Source: Fasciola hepatica (Eukaryota; Platyhelminthes; Trematoda; Plagiorchiida; Fasciolidae). From it: DNA of 64,000 bases. Positions 22,655 through 33,889 of the stretch are shown in pieces. How positions within the stretch are numbered: position 1 is the first letter of the stretch; each line of letters begins with the position of its first letter. Made by a program: the position numbers and the translations under genes. The stretch spans positions 3,954,001 to 4,018,000 of the forward strand of contig CANUEZ040000117.1 in the NCBI GenBank assembly GCA_948099385.1, given 5' to 3'. The notes beneath the pieces are model-generated. The model saw only the letters and a program-made list of their open reading frames with translations, was not told the DNA's origin and did no database searches.

Positions 22655-25510
22655 AATTTCAAATTCAAATAATTGTATATTTCGGATGCGCCCGAAGCAT
22701 GCTGGAATGCATGATCAGATGAATATAGTGATGCCGGAATGACAATTCACAAAAGGGTACAACAAGTGCATGCAGAGTATCAGAGAGAGTGTTACAGTGA
22801 AATAAAACTGTAGTAATGCCCGGCAAATTTGAAGGTCAAGGTCGAATGATGTCAGTTGGCCTAGAGTACATGCATAAGTGGTATATAAAATAATTACCAC
22901 TAGTGGAAATTCGAATATATTCAAAGGAAATGTTTTTGGTGCGCTACAGAATATGAGAGGCATATGGATAGAAATCTTGTCGAAGCGTTCGGTGAATTAT
23001 TCACTTTACTACAGGTATGTCAAGAAGTATTAACATGGAAATATTTAAGTCTGCAAAGATGGTAGTATATAAAGTGGTGGCTTTATACTGGAGGAATCAT
23101 TTATGTTGCAAACAATTGCGTATTTCTTGGGAGGGATACTACCAGAGTGATGGTGGCAGGGTACGGCCGGAGGAAAACAGGTGAGCATGCGGCAAATTGT
23201 TAACTTTATGTAGGGTTGGTATGAAATGTCAAAGCGGAAGTGGAAGACTAATCAATATTGATCGTGTGGTTACATCCATTATACAGGTGTTCAGTTCTGC
23301 GAGAGGAAAGGTAAAGTAATCCACAGAAAAGTGTACGTCAATAGATGAATGCTGTGTGGTATGTACCATGCAAAAATGACAGATCCATAAAACTGCCCAT
23401 GTATATCGCGGGAAGCGGCCGTGGATCAACGAATATAGAAATAAAATGTATCAGCCGGTGCAGATAGTGGTGTGATTTAGAGGCTGCATACGGGGTCAGC
23501 TTCGGTAATATAACACGAATGCAACATCTGGAAGATCAAAGGTCTCGATAACGGTGATGGTATAGTAAATAGACGGTGAGTGTCACATTTCTAATGACCA
23601 ATTTCACAGGTGTAACAAATGGTGGGAACGGAGCGGCGATGCAGCATGGGAAGTGTATCGAAGACGTCTAATCGTGGAGTGAACGCAGTGATCTGCAGAG
23701 CCCGAACACTCGATGCAACAGCATTGCGGCCGCGATCGGATGGACCGACGAAGAGTGCAGGTAGTTACTAATTACTTCGCTACCCACTGGAGGACTACTG
23801 AAAGATATGTCAGCGCCGGACGTTTTTATTTTGGTGACCGATGAATCAATGAACAGTAACAATAAAGGTGCCAGTGTTTGAACAGTCTTAGCGGGTTCTA
23901 ACACGGAACGGGCAGGATGACATATGGGATTAAAATGAGTTGTATGAATGCAGTGAGATCGAGTAGTCCAGGTTCAATAAGTCTGGTGGGAATCTTGGGG
24001 AAAGCGATCGTGAGACGGGCGAAAATGAAGTTGTGTGTAAATCTCGTTTGTCCTGTCCAACAAGAGAGGGTCCAAGTTATTCCTGGGAAGTGGAAGGCGA
24101 CAATCGTCCTTAGGGTACAGGTTCTGAAAACAAAACGGAGAGGGCTGCAGTCTGGCAATTCTACCAGCTGTGGGTTAGGGGAGAAAGACAGAACAACAAT
24201 ATCATGCCAGTAACAGAAATGGGTGGTCGCGACGTTGAGGTCTTGTTTTTTGGATTAAACAACATACGGAAAGCGAAGAAGACCGGTACTAGCGACTAAT
24301 TCTTGTGAGGCTTAGTGAGAGTTACCAAAAAGCAAGGAAGCGAGAATAGGCGACACTGGGGGCAAATACTTATGTGTAGTTCGACAAATGGTTTATGGAA
24401 GACCACATCGATTGTGGCGATTTGTTCATCAGAACGAGGCCTGGAATCTCGTGTGTTGAAATAGGGTCTCAATGAGTAAGTAGTTGAAGCGTGGATGAGA
24501 CTCGTACCTTGAGGACCATATTATATATGCTGCTATGTATTTTCTAGCATTATAAATGCTCTTATACCTGGCGGCAGCTGATAAAAAAAGAACCTAACCG
24601 ACTATGGTAAAATCTGACAGCATGAAAAAAGAATCACCGGAGTAACGGTGGCCAGTAGGGGGTCGTGGTCAGAAGCGTTGAAAATAGGAAGTGGCTAGAC
24701 AAACACGTGGAGTGTGCTGTTGACAGTCATGGAGTATAGGTTGGACTGCTTTTATTTGCTAACTATAATAGAGAATTCTCCTTACCATCCGTTGGTAATA
24801 ACTGTCTACTGAACAAAGTTGTTAAGCTTTTGGTTAGTATCCCAGGCCCAGTTCGTAGGCTCGGGTAATAGACATGTAGGGATCATGCATTCGGATCAGT
24901 TTTTGGACAGTTAGATGTTTATTTATTTCTTTTTTGAATAATAAAGAGGCCGAAGACATTGACCTAAGTTGAGGTGGGAGTTTGTTCCAGAGGGAAGAAT
25001 ATTTAACAGTAAAGAAGTTTGACCGCATCGCAGTCCTGGATACCGGAATCAAGACCATAGAGTCCCTATGTCGTAAAGAATAGTTGGAGGGAGTTTTGAC
25101 CTGGGGGGCTGAATTGCAAGATGTACGTTTTACAATATTGCAAAAGAAAGACAGGTTCATTCGTAGACGGCGCAGCCATAGGGGCTCTAGGTGCAATATT
25201 TCACACCTTTCCATATAATTTAAAGGCGAGGAATATCCTAGTAGTTGTTTGGTAAATCTACGTTGTACATTCTCAATTGCAAATCTGTCAATCTGCCGCA
25301 TGTTAGAAATAACGACAGTGCAATATTCCAGAAGTGGTCTGACATGAGTTTTAAAAATGCTTAGCTTGCTCTCTGTAAGACTGAAGGTTCTATTAATCAG
25401 ACCAATTAGCCGTCTAGCTTTAGCAACCTGCACGGCCGAATGTTCGGAGAAATTAAATGTACAGGAATATTGTAATCCCAAGTCCCTTACTTTCTTTCTA
25501 GGACTCCGTT
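22655..25510 (-). mobile_element. LINE-B copy, minus strand, 5'-truncated, with intact C-terminal frame
   Basis: It runs from about 25510 (5' truncation) to a tail at 22655-22675 ('aaattcaaataattgtatatttcgg', the shared LINE-B 3' end). It consists of the 215-residue C-terminal coding frame (25481-24834) followed by a roughly 2.1 kb 3'UTR (24833-22655). That UTR contains the 'gcccggcaaatttgaaggtcaaggtcg' block, which also occurs inverted in the palindrome spacer. It is better preserved in its coding part than the plus-strand copy. Confidence 0.75.
24834..25481 (-). CDS. LINE-B C-terminal domain, open frame of 215 residues
   Basis: This is a single uninterrupted frame ending in the family-typical ...ELGLGY stop. 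Recognisable segments are GLQYSCTFNFSEHSAVQVAK at the start, then LLEYCTVVISNM (about residue 50), ENVQRRFTKQLLGY (about 70), EPLWLRRLRMNLSFF (about 97) and SSLWNKLPPQLR (about 168). This is the domain after RT in CR1/Jockey-like LINEs. The upstream RT is absent, so the frame is a fragment of a 5'-truncated insertion, and any product would lack catalytic activity. The annotated Met is only the first in the surviving frame. Confidence 0.8.
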   Translation of the reverse strand: MGLQYSCTFNFSEHSAVQVAKARRLIGLINRTFSLTESKLSIFKTHVRPLLEYCTVVISNMRQIDRFAIENVQRRFTKQLLGYSSPLNYMERCEILHLEPLWLRRLRMNLSFFCNIVKRTSCNSAPQVKTPSNYSLRHRDSMVLIPVSRTAMRSNFFTVKYSSLWNKLPPQLRSMSSASLLFKKEINKHLTVQKLIRMHDPYMSITRAYELGLGY

Positions 25511-25536
25511 GCTAATGCTCTGGCTCCTCCTATTTG

Positions 25537-25545
25537 TATATATAT

Positions 25546-25585
<40 letters not shown>
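25537..25585. repeat. (TA)n microsatellite
   Basis: Almost pure TA dinucleotides lie inside a LINE-B 3'UTR. The corresponding segment of the related spacer copy (about 6390-6420) is only weakly TA-rich, so this tract expanded in place. Confidence 0.95.
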
Positions 25586-25589
<4 letters not shown>

Positions 25590-25659
25590 TTGCACGTATA
25601 TGTACATACGCATTCGCTCTGCATCCTGCAGTGCCTCACCGGTCATCTCTCCTTATTTC

Positions 25660-26221
25660 ATCCCGGTGACCGTCATGATATGCATCCATTCCTTCTACAT
25701 CTGCGCCTCACATCCACTGTATCCAATCCTCTCGAACCATTTCTGTCATCTGATACGCCAATTACGTCTTAGATTGCTCGCCCCTTGTTTAACAATGAGT
25801 TTTGTGCCCTGTTAGCCGACCATCTATAGCAGAGCACCAGGTCTTCATTGCTATCCAATACTTTGCAGCGCATCTCAGTTTTTCTCCATCGTCTTCCGCT
25901 AACATAGTTTCTTAGGCCGATTTCTAGCCTTTCTCATGTATATCAGTCAGCTTTCGGATGTCCCCACCAGGACCAGCCGGATCTTCCACCTGACCTTGGC
26001 TTCCAAGCTCACCGAGCTTCCACTTGAATCCACTCATAGATTCATTTAAACTCGCTACAACTTCTTTGGTGGGCATACATTTGCCATACTTTCATTCCAC
26101 GTTACTCTCCCTTCTCAGCCTTTTTACCCTACTTTTGTCATGCAAATTCCTGCATTCTCAGGAATTTTGTCTGTCCATTCCATCACTTGTAAACAGTTAA
26201 TCATGCACCTGGCATGCCTCG
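25660..26221 (-). repeat. 562-bp inverted repeat, right member
   Basis: This is the inverse partner of 20684-21245, separated from it by a 4.4 kb spacer. Here the upstream side (25500-25659) is genuine LINE-B 3'UTR, so this copy is the longer one and the left member is truncated. Confidence 0.9.
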
Positions 26222-26262
26222 GGCGTTTCCGAACTAAACCTTTATCAATAATAATAAACGAG

Positions 26263-27470
26263 CTGGGCAGCAGCTTTTACGACAGAGTACAACAGGGAAC
26301 TGAGGGCAGAGGCAACGAGAGAAGAGACCGGTTTTTATCTGAACACACGGCTTAAGTGACCAATCTTCCCGCAATCCTTGGAAACTGATTCTCGAACTGG
26401 GCAATTAATGCGAAGTTGACGGGAGGCACCACAGAAATAACATGTGGTTCTAGGTTGAGCCGATGTGATCGGTTGGGTTGCATGACTGTGATCGTCCCTT
26501 TTTCAATTTCAGAACCACCCAGCCACTACGTTACCCGGCTGTAATATATCGAGCAGACAGCTCATCTTTTTCTCCGCCCGTCTACAACCGTACCAAAGGC
26601 CGGCTACTGCGAATACGATCTAGTCACCGGGTTTCACCCACAAGCAGTCCTGGTATTATTCCATGTGCCCCTCTGAGACTCATTGAAGAATTCTCACCAC
26701 AAGACCCTCCCGATGTCGAAGCCATTCAAGCTGCTGTGCGAGGACTACTAATTACGTAGTGATCGGTCCAGATTTGGTGATGCCCTCCTCCTTCTCATGA
26801 TGAAACAGCGAACACAAGCCGCAGCCAACCCTTGCCCAAAATGCCCAACACAGACACAGAAAAGCCACAGGAAACTCAACAGAATAATGTATTCGTCAAT
26901 TTACCTAAGTAACCTGGACTATTGCAAATTTTTTCACCCTTGTCTTGCCTTATTTATTTCCTCGTGGACACGGCATTCCGATTGCTGATTATTCCTTCCT
27001 CGAACTTCATCCATCTTCCACCAGCTGCGAACTGCCAACACTAGACGACACACACTACTCATCATAGAAACCGTCTCACCTTTTCAAGGGGTACCATTCC
27101 TTTTCATATCCACGAACCTATGAAAATTAGTATTCTTCTGAGAGCCCTCATAAAATTCTTCCCTTTCTCCTTTGCCTCAACATCAATTACCTTTTTGAGA
27201 GAACATGAGTATGCAATATTGACCAATTTCTTGCGTCATTCTTGTGGATATTGTATTTCCTGCGTCCTAAAGCAATGTCCGTCTGAACATTCTTACATCC
27301 AGCTGATTCATTACTATCGCCGCGGCTGACTCGAAATCAATTCGTACTCGCAGTGTATTCCTTTGCTGCTTTGATTCATTTAAACTCTCAGTAATCTTAG
27401 TCCATTGTTGTTGCGATGTGCGGATCCCTCTTTGAAAATTGTGAATTTCCCATCTCATTCAGTGATATTG
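26263..27470. other. Interval without recognised genes
   Basis: Short open frames occur on both strands, the longest being 93 codons at 26478-26759, with no motif I recognise. Adjacent gypsy gag sequence suggests that the part near 27000-27470 could be its downstream region, but I cannot support a boundary. Confidence 0.4.
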
Positions 27471-27480
27471 TAAACTCTGA

Positions 27481-28190
27481 TCATGCTTGCATGCGTGCCT
27501 CTCGACCACAGTCCAAAGGTATACTATTATTATTAGCAGTTGAGGCAGGTGCAAGCTTTACAACGGGAGTGGGGGTTAGAGGGTTCGTGGAGGCACCAGA
27601 AACGTTTTCAATCCCATAAGACTGGCTGTTTTTAGCTGCATCCAGTGATCCAGCCATACCGAAAGCAACCTTAAACTTCTGTGCTGGTTGTTCCGACAAT
27701 CTCATTTGAATGCTGTTAGACTACAGTCCGGTGGTAGGTGTGTAGCGCATGGCATCATCGCGATGCTCTTTGGCAGACACCTTGCGGAGGTCGCCGTCCT
27801 TGGCCAATGACTTGATAACCTGAAAGTACTGATCAATGTTTTGCTCGCAGTTTTGTTTCTGAGTAGCTAGTGGATACAGGGCTAAGGAGACACTTTTCAG
27901 CGCAAGTACATAAACTGGAGGATGGAAATAAAGCTTTCGAATGTTTGGCACTCCCAGATATGCTCGTAAGCTGACTGTGAAGGGAAGCTGATGAGCAAAT
28001 CAAGATTATCAGACTCATCGGACCGTACTCGTTTCAAAAAGGCTTTGAAAGTACGGAACTTGTAAGCCCACTGTTTAGAAGTATCCGGAGCATTAATATC
28101 GTTATCGAACTTGTCCGGTCACAGGTAAAGGTCCATGATTTCGATGGCTGATTGGATTGATACGTTCGATTCACAGCGGGCGGTGATAGC
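27481..28190 (-). pseudogene. Ty3/gypsy gag (capsid) fragment
   Basis: On the minus strand from about 28140 one frame reads IEIMDLYL-stop-PDKFDNDINAP, then KQWAYKFRTFKAFLKRVRSDE, LDLLISFPSQSAYEHIWEC and FESFISILQFMYL. After a frameshift it continues at about 27920-27721 with SVSLALYPLATQKQNCEQNIDQYFQ and LRKVSAKEHRDDAMRYT. A downstream frame (27705-27481) has SLDAAKNSQSYGIENVSGAS. This order matches the gag of flatworm Ty3/gypsy elements, a capsid domain followed by the segment before the zinc knuckles. Frameshifts and stops make it a pseudogene. No pol is attached. Confidence 0.7.
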
Positions 28191-28194
28191 TTTA

Positions 28195-28986
28195 TCAGAG
28201 GCGACGAGATTCAGTGACAGGAATTTTACCCTCTATTTGACTAATAATTAAGGTACGGCCTGGCCGAGGTCCCTTATCTACTGGGTTTTGAAATCCGTGA
28301 TCACAAATATCGTCAGATCTTTGGCAGTTTTTGTTCTTTTCAAACCACCCTGGTGTCACCATCCCCCAAATCCCTGAGGTTGACCAGATGGACATACTCG
28401 GTGTGTTGTCTGCCTTTTTTATATTGTGCGGGAGCCCCCACTCGGTGCACCACCAACACACTTTGTCGAGGTCGCCTTGCTGGGCACTTTCCCTAGGGTC
28501 TCCCACTATCTTAAAGTAGTCGGCAAAAATGGCGTAGCCAGTGCGGTTCGTGAGCAAATACGTGTCTGTACAAAAGAAACGAGAACGACCCAGGCGCTGA
28601 CCTTGGGGGACTGCTCTAGGAACCCTGCTCATACTGGGCTTGTGTCCCTCTACCTCTACATAGAGTCTCCTTTTTCTGAGAAGCTTGGCCATTAGTTGAC
28701 TCGGTGACAGATCGAATCCACAGGCCCGGAGCTCGTGCACCAGCGGCCAGTGATCAGCTTGGTCGAATGTTTTCCTTAAGCCGAAGTAACAGACCCCTAC
28801 CTTCTCGTCACTGTCAAGTCTCCTCGTAACTTCATCCAGGAAGCACTTCAGGTTCCTCGTGCGTGAACTCTTCCTAATAAAACCATGATGATATGTACAA
28901 ATCGATCTGCTTTCGGAAAGGAAAGCGACCACTCGGTTGGAAGCCTCCTCTCTGCTACCCTTGTGGATTGGCACCCGTAGTTTCAT
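28195..28986 (-). pseudogene. LINE-C reverse transcriptase, 263-residue open frame
   Basis: This is a long open frame for this window. Motifs in order are HHGFIRKSSRTRN (about residue 33), CFLDEVTRRLDSDEKVGVCY (about 48-67), FGLRKTFDQADHWPLVHELR (motif A region, with the Asp shifted), SRVPRAVPQGQRLG (the VPQGSxLG box, about 125), AIFADYFKIVGDPR (FADD changed to FADY, about 155) and WCTEWGLPHNIKKAD. Loss of the second catalytic Asp and the altered motif A argue against activity. The last 50 residues look frame-shifted relative to the family. Confidence 0.82.
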
Positions 28987-28989
28987 CTC

Positions 28990-29910
28990 CCGGTCACTTG
29001 GCAGCTAGCATTTACGCAGAGAACGGTTGAATAGCCGTGAAAGAGGTTCGGCCAGAAGGTTGATGGGTGTCATCGGCAAGTCTGGACACAATCAATCTAG
29101 GCCTGCTACCTTACCTAGTTTCAATCCTCCTAGGTCTGGTCTTACCCCTTCTTCCCCAATTTGGGCGGGTGGCATTCCGGTCTTGCCGACTAGAGGGAGA
29201 CTAAATATGATCTTACCACTATCGTTGCTAAGTCATACCCAAACTACGCGGGCAACACACTGGCCTTTCCCTCATCCGTTTCAGTGTTTTCGCTCCTCGA
29301 GTCTATAGCATTATCGACCGAAATCCTTGGGGTAGACTTTGGCTGGATACAGTTAGGCAAGTAAAGTCTTCTCATTCTGACTCCATCTTCTGAATCCTAA
29401 TGATTTTGCCGATTTATTTGCTAGTCTATGTTTTACACCAACAGAGAAGAGCGAGCACTGGGTGATAAACACCGAACTAGTGGCACGTGAAAGCATGTCG
29501 CCGGACGAATACCACGTAGGCTTGGTGGACTAAAGACTCCCTTGCTGGTGGAAGCAACGGCGGAACTAATTCATGAAATCATTCATGATTATCTGAAAGA
29601 AAAGCGGAACCGTATCATGGGGAACAATAAGGCACTTATGGATGCATTGGCGGCGGTAATGAGTATTGGGCGAAGAGACCTGCTGCCACGATGAGAGTCT
29701 GAGGTGCAGAGGGCACTGGCTGGAAAATACCAAGCCTCGTGCAGGTTTAGGGAGAGGGGGAGTCGGAGAAACAACTGGGATTTGTGACTGCTCGTGGAAA
29801 GGCAGAGAGAACCCAACTGCAATGCAGACACCGGTGTGGAGGGAGACCAGTGAGGGGGGGGGTAAAGAGTACATCAGCTGAAATGTAAAAGGAGAGCTCT
29901 TCAGGGAAAG
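28990..29910. other. LINE-C central interval, unrecognised
   Basis: This lies between the LINE-C RT and endonuclease. Both strands have short open frames (for example 102 codons minus at 29566-29874) without recognisable motifs. It should be the degenerate endonuclease-RT linker, possibly with an insertion. Confidence 0.4.
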
Positions 29911-30560
29911 TTATGTAGAAAGGAACGAGCAAGAGTAAGAATATTTAAACAACGTGTTGCTGTGATGACCACTGAACCTGAGTCCCTTTCGTGCTTCACC
30001 ACTACTAATTAAAGTATCACGGATTTCTGATTGATTCGCCAACGCTTTCATTGCCGCGCTTGCCGGATGAGCGCTTCTCATTTTAGGACTTGTAGAAGTG
30101 CATCTCCAGAAAACCCCGGTGATGCATCCGACCACTCCAAATCTATTTCTTGCGCTTTGAAGTCCCCACGATGAGAGCTGTTTTACCTTCGCTGACTGTC
30201 AAAATTACTGCCAGTAATTCAGTGTTCTCCATTCTGGTAGTGGACTGGCCTTGGTAAACGCAGAGAAGAGTCACACGGCCTCTTTGCATTCTAATTGTTA
30301 GTTTGCTGGTCCTATTTCTATCCTTCTGCTGGCATAAGAGTTTGGGAGCCAGAAACAACATGCCTCCTGATTTGCCATCGACTTTATCTTCCCTATGCAG
30401 CAGGAAGCCCGCCACTCGAGCATAGGGGCTGATATCCCTCGGTGTTAACCACGTTCCAGTTAGCGTAACGATCTGTGCATCGCCTTTTGAGACCTCTTAT
30501 AAATCCCACGTGTTACGGATGCAACAAACATTCGTGTATATGATTAGGAAGCGCCCGGCA
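29911..30560 (-). pseudogene. LINE-C endonuclease fragment
   Basis: Just above 30420 the minus strand reads a YTNVCCIRN-like start (about 30545), VTLTGTWLT (about 30475) and ISPYARVAGFLLHREDK. The 30415-30143 frame then carries GGMLFLAPKLLC and VTLLCVYQGQST. This resembles the first half of the LINE APE-type endonuclease. The active-site GDxNxP box is not found, and the later part (30135-29911) is barely recognisable. Confidence 0.6.
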
Positions 30561-30639
30561 GCTAGCAGCCCTTCCTTCTTAGGACGTTTACCGAGATTTC
30601 TCAAGATCCGGAAACCTGAGCTCCATAGCTGTCGCCGTT

Positions 30640-30978
30640 TTTTCTTTTCACCGACTTGATTTTCCTTGACTCTGTCGGCAGGATTTACGGTTGAAATGTC
30701 TGCGCTCCCCTCGAGTATCCTAGTTTGAGCGGGATGTCCCTCGTCCTCCAGGTCTGGGCTCTTGCTGCCTCTATCACCCTCTCGTCCGAGGGTAAAATAA
30801 CTCGGCAGACTGCACGCACTTTCAGGGTTGTGTGGCTGGTATACTTGTTGGTCTCATCTTCCTGCTGCATGAAGACTCGGAGGTTTAAGGCCCTTATTAT
30901 TTCTTCCAAGGCAGCCCGCACGCTGTCCTTGTCTCTGTTTTGTGAACCCCACTGAAGCCGGTAATGGCCTTCAGTCAC
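30640..30978 (-). pseudogene. LINE-C ORF1-like region
   Basis: The 30978-30685 frame reads KVRAVCRVILPSDERVIEAA, then RTRDIPLKLGYSRGAQTFQP. It resembles the RRM-like segment placed before the endonuclease in related flatworm LINEs, with the same position and spacing to the endonuclease as in LINE-P and LINE-A. Function in RNA binding is inferred from that resemblance only. Confidence 0.5.
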
Positions 30979-31305
30979 ATTCCGATACTTACGCTCTACA
31001 GTTTCCTAGCCGCTGGCTTCACCTTGCCGTGGGCTGGTCAGACAGACCAGGGCATCTTGCCCAGTTTACAGTGTCATAATTCGTGACCCCGATTCTCACT
31101 CTGTTCTCCCTCGTACGTGGTCCCTGAATTCCAAAAGTCATCAAATTTCTATACATTACGTAGCTGCTACACCTGTATTTTAAGGTTTCCAATTCGCTGA
31201 GAGAATTTTGCTTTGAATTCGAGTAGCCTTGAAGACTTAAAGCAATGTGCCGCCATGAGGCTGAAGCACAAATGTTTCTGGACCCTGTGATAATCATCTT
31301 ACCTG

Positions 31306-31983
31306 TGTAACGGTTATTCCGATTGCAAGTAACGCGTGGCCCAATTAACGAAACCCAAAGTCAGAACAAGATTGATTCGCCGATTCTACGGTACTGGATT
31401 AACAAATTGTACACATACAAACACGTACAAACCTCAGATGTTCGGCCACAACGTCTAGCAGCGAGGACCAGAGTTCAACAAAAGGTCAATGTCAGGTACC
31501 ACCGTCACGGCAGTCCAAGTTCGAATCAGAAATTATGCCACGGCACTTGAGCAAAATATGAAAAAATGTTGAAGTGTAATGATTGATGCATGCTGTACTT
31601 GTTCGAGGACCAATAAGATAAGGAGCATAGTCTAAACATACAAGTATGTGACAAAGGCTAGGGAGAATTTCCACACATGAGTGTCACCCTTGAGCTGGAT
31701 GATAGTTCACTGGATACTGGGGAAATGGTAAAAGGGAAAACGGTTCAAAATACAAATCTTGACAGCGTCTTGCACCCGGTATTGTTGGTGGACAGGAAAA
31801 TTGCCCACTGGACAATGCAAAGGAGTTCAGGACACTAGTCTTGATTGTATCTTGCGTCTTGAACTGCCGGGGATCTGGAAGATACACCTTCGGACCGTGG
31901 GAGAAGTTCGACTTTGCTTCAGCTCGTTCAGCTTGAGTGGCACGAAAGATTCCATCATGAGAAGTCTGTGAGACATCAAACAG
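31306..31983 (+). repeat. Left 678-bp terminal inverted repeat of the MULE
   Basis: It starts tgtaacggttattccgattg and ends ...gacatcaaacag. All open frames inside it are exactly reproduced in the right repeat, so they are incidental. The only mismatch I noticed is 31312/43559 near the tip. Confidence 0.92.
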
Positions 31984-33640
31984 CGAGATTTTCGGATCGC
32001 GCGCAGAGCTTGCCCATAATTTTAATATCATTAATAACGGTAATGTTTTACCCGGATTCTCTGGTTTCTTGGCGATTTTTGGAAGCAGCTCGTTACCTAC
32101 AGGTTTAATCAGCTCAGTGCCTCATACCATCGGCTGATGCTTGTCGCTCGTTAGTTTCCCAGTCTGCTTTAGTTTTCATACTTTGTCCACTTTACCTTTG
32201 TCCTGTTCCGGCTGTCTTCCAATCGATGATCTTTTCTATCCTTTTCACCCCGGAAGCGCACATCCCCTTTTCCGGGATGCTTTTGTGAGTATTTGTTATT
32301 AGTTTTCACACCTTCGACCACCCTTAACACGCCTGAACCAATCTCACATATTGTGGATTGGCTGCGAAGACATAATCACTTCAGGTACTTTTATTTCACG
32401 TAAATCTCATATATCGTCTTCGCAGTTTCCCTGCTTGCCCTATGGCACCATAAGATGCAGGGAGCACAACATATCCCTCCATCCTCTACATCCTCTTTGC
32501 AACTATTGTTCCCGCATGGGGCCTCGCCTTTAGTTTGGTAGTCTTTTTCCTCCCTAGTCGTCTTTGTGATTGCCGGCACCATAACAATTTATTGCGACAA
32601 ACAAACTCTGTGTGTGCCACCAGCTATAAACGGATGTGCGGCATAGTAGAAACAGCTTAACACTGATGATACACGCAAAAGTATTCGCAAGGCTAAACGG
32701 CCGCACAAAAACTGGAAAATCAGCTTTGAAAACGAAGAAGCAGAATGAACAAGACAACCTGAGTTCCACAGCGCGGTAACTCCCGTTATTTCGACGACTC
32801 TACTGAACTTTCAGATCGAAACATTTTCGCGAGGTTTTCCGGGCGATTTCCTTTAACCGTTTTACCAATCTTTTTCTCTTCCAGATGTAAGATCTCCACC
32901 CAGAACGGTGTCACGGTGTAGCGCAGCTGTGGAAATGCTGAAATAAAGATCACGCTACTCTCTCCGATGGAGCCCTGACCTGGATCTCGTATTTTCAGTT
33001 ACCGACAGATATAAAGGAGTCCTAATTATTCAAGGCGCGGTGAAAGGCGGTGGCCCACAAGTGCAAGAAGTTAGACCACCTCTGGTTTTGGCCACAAATC
33101 TTGTTCTATGATCCAGTCCGATCACTTTAGTGTTGAAACGAAGCTGTGCGCAGCGTAGCAAATGTCGTAAGAAACCACATATCCTGCTTCGAATTTGCAT
33201 GGCTAGTAAAGTTTGCCCACATACTGGAGATTGACCAAGGGTTTTCACAAAAACGATTCGCGGTTTAAAATGACTGCCAAGGAAAAATAGGTTATCCTCG
33301 CTAGGGTTATACTAGCTAAGGCCCAGATCCACACTTTGGGACATGACAGAGGCTGCGAAACAACTAAACGGGATGTCAGTCACTGACAGGCCGTTGTTTT
33401 CCAAGATGGTACTAACCGTCTTGTTGAAGGACTACGTGGGATCAACTGCGATGGTGGTCTGTAGGTAACTGGGTTGTTCCCAGTGGAAGATGGGAAAAGT
33501 AATAGGTGAGTTTTTCTACACCAAACCTCTCTTTAGTGGTGGTTTTGGACCGAAACTATGCGTAGAACTTCCTCTCTGCGGTCCAGACAGCGTGCGGGTC
33601 ATCCGCTCACCTTGGAAGACCATCAATCAGTGGGTCAACC
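31984..33640. other. MULE interior without recognised genes
   Basis: Only short open frames occur, on both strands. I see no motif, tandem repeat or RNA structure. This is MULE-internal DNA of unknown origin. Confidence 0.4.
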
Positions 33641-33845
33641 TTTGGTATTTTGGAGAGAGTAGAGTTGGCTGAAGGTGCTGCCAGCTGAAGTAGTGGAACA
33701 GCCTAATGACCAAGTGTTCAGGCGACCACTTGACGTCTTTCTGAAGAGTTGGTGGCAGGCGGCTTGCTCGATGCCACTAAGCTGAGCTGTGGTGATTGAG
33801 CCTACATTGGGAAGAGGCTCTGTGTCCTGTGACTAAGAGTGATGA
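33640..33845 (+). pseudogene. LINE C-terminal fragment inside the MULE
   Basis: Across frames the plus strand reads a WCQLPAEVVEQPNDQVFRRP-like run (about 33670-33735) and then LDVFLKSWWQAACSMPL. This resembles the end of CR1-like LINE proteins (W-N-x-LP-x-EVV, then F-xx-LD). It is short and frame-shifted. Confidence 0.5.
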
Positions 33846-33889
33846 ATAAAACAAAGAATGTGTTCGAGTGACATTCCATTTGGGAACAC

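Larger units (their letters stand above)
25501..26262 (+). mobile_element. LINE-B 3'-end fragment, plus strand
   Basis: It begins with the TATA-rich part of the LINE-B 3'UTR, here expanded into a (TA)n run. It continues through the 562-bp inverted-repeat arm and ends at 26221-26262 in 'gggcgtttccgaactaaac' followed by an AAT-type tail. It is non-coding. Confidence 0.68.
28195..31020 (-). mobile_element. LINE-C: degenerate CR1/Jockey-like LINE
   Basis: On the minus strand an ORF1-like/RRM-like region (30978-30640) is followed by endonuclease (about 30560-29911) and RT (28986-28195). It abuts the gypsy gag fragment at its low-coordinate end. Protein motifs resemble LINE-A (CFLDEVTRRLD in both), but the sequences are well separated, so I treat it as a distinct family or an old lineage. 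Confidence 0.75.

Noticed and set aside
31684..32031. 115-codon minus-strand frame in the left TIR as a gene
   Set aside because: Its TIR part is reproduced in the right TIR without its start, and the frame crosses the TIR boundary into unrelated DNA. No motif.
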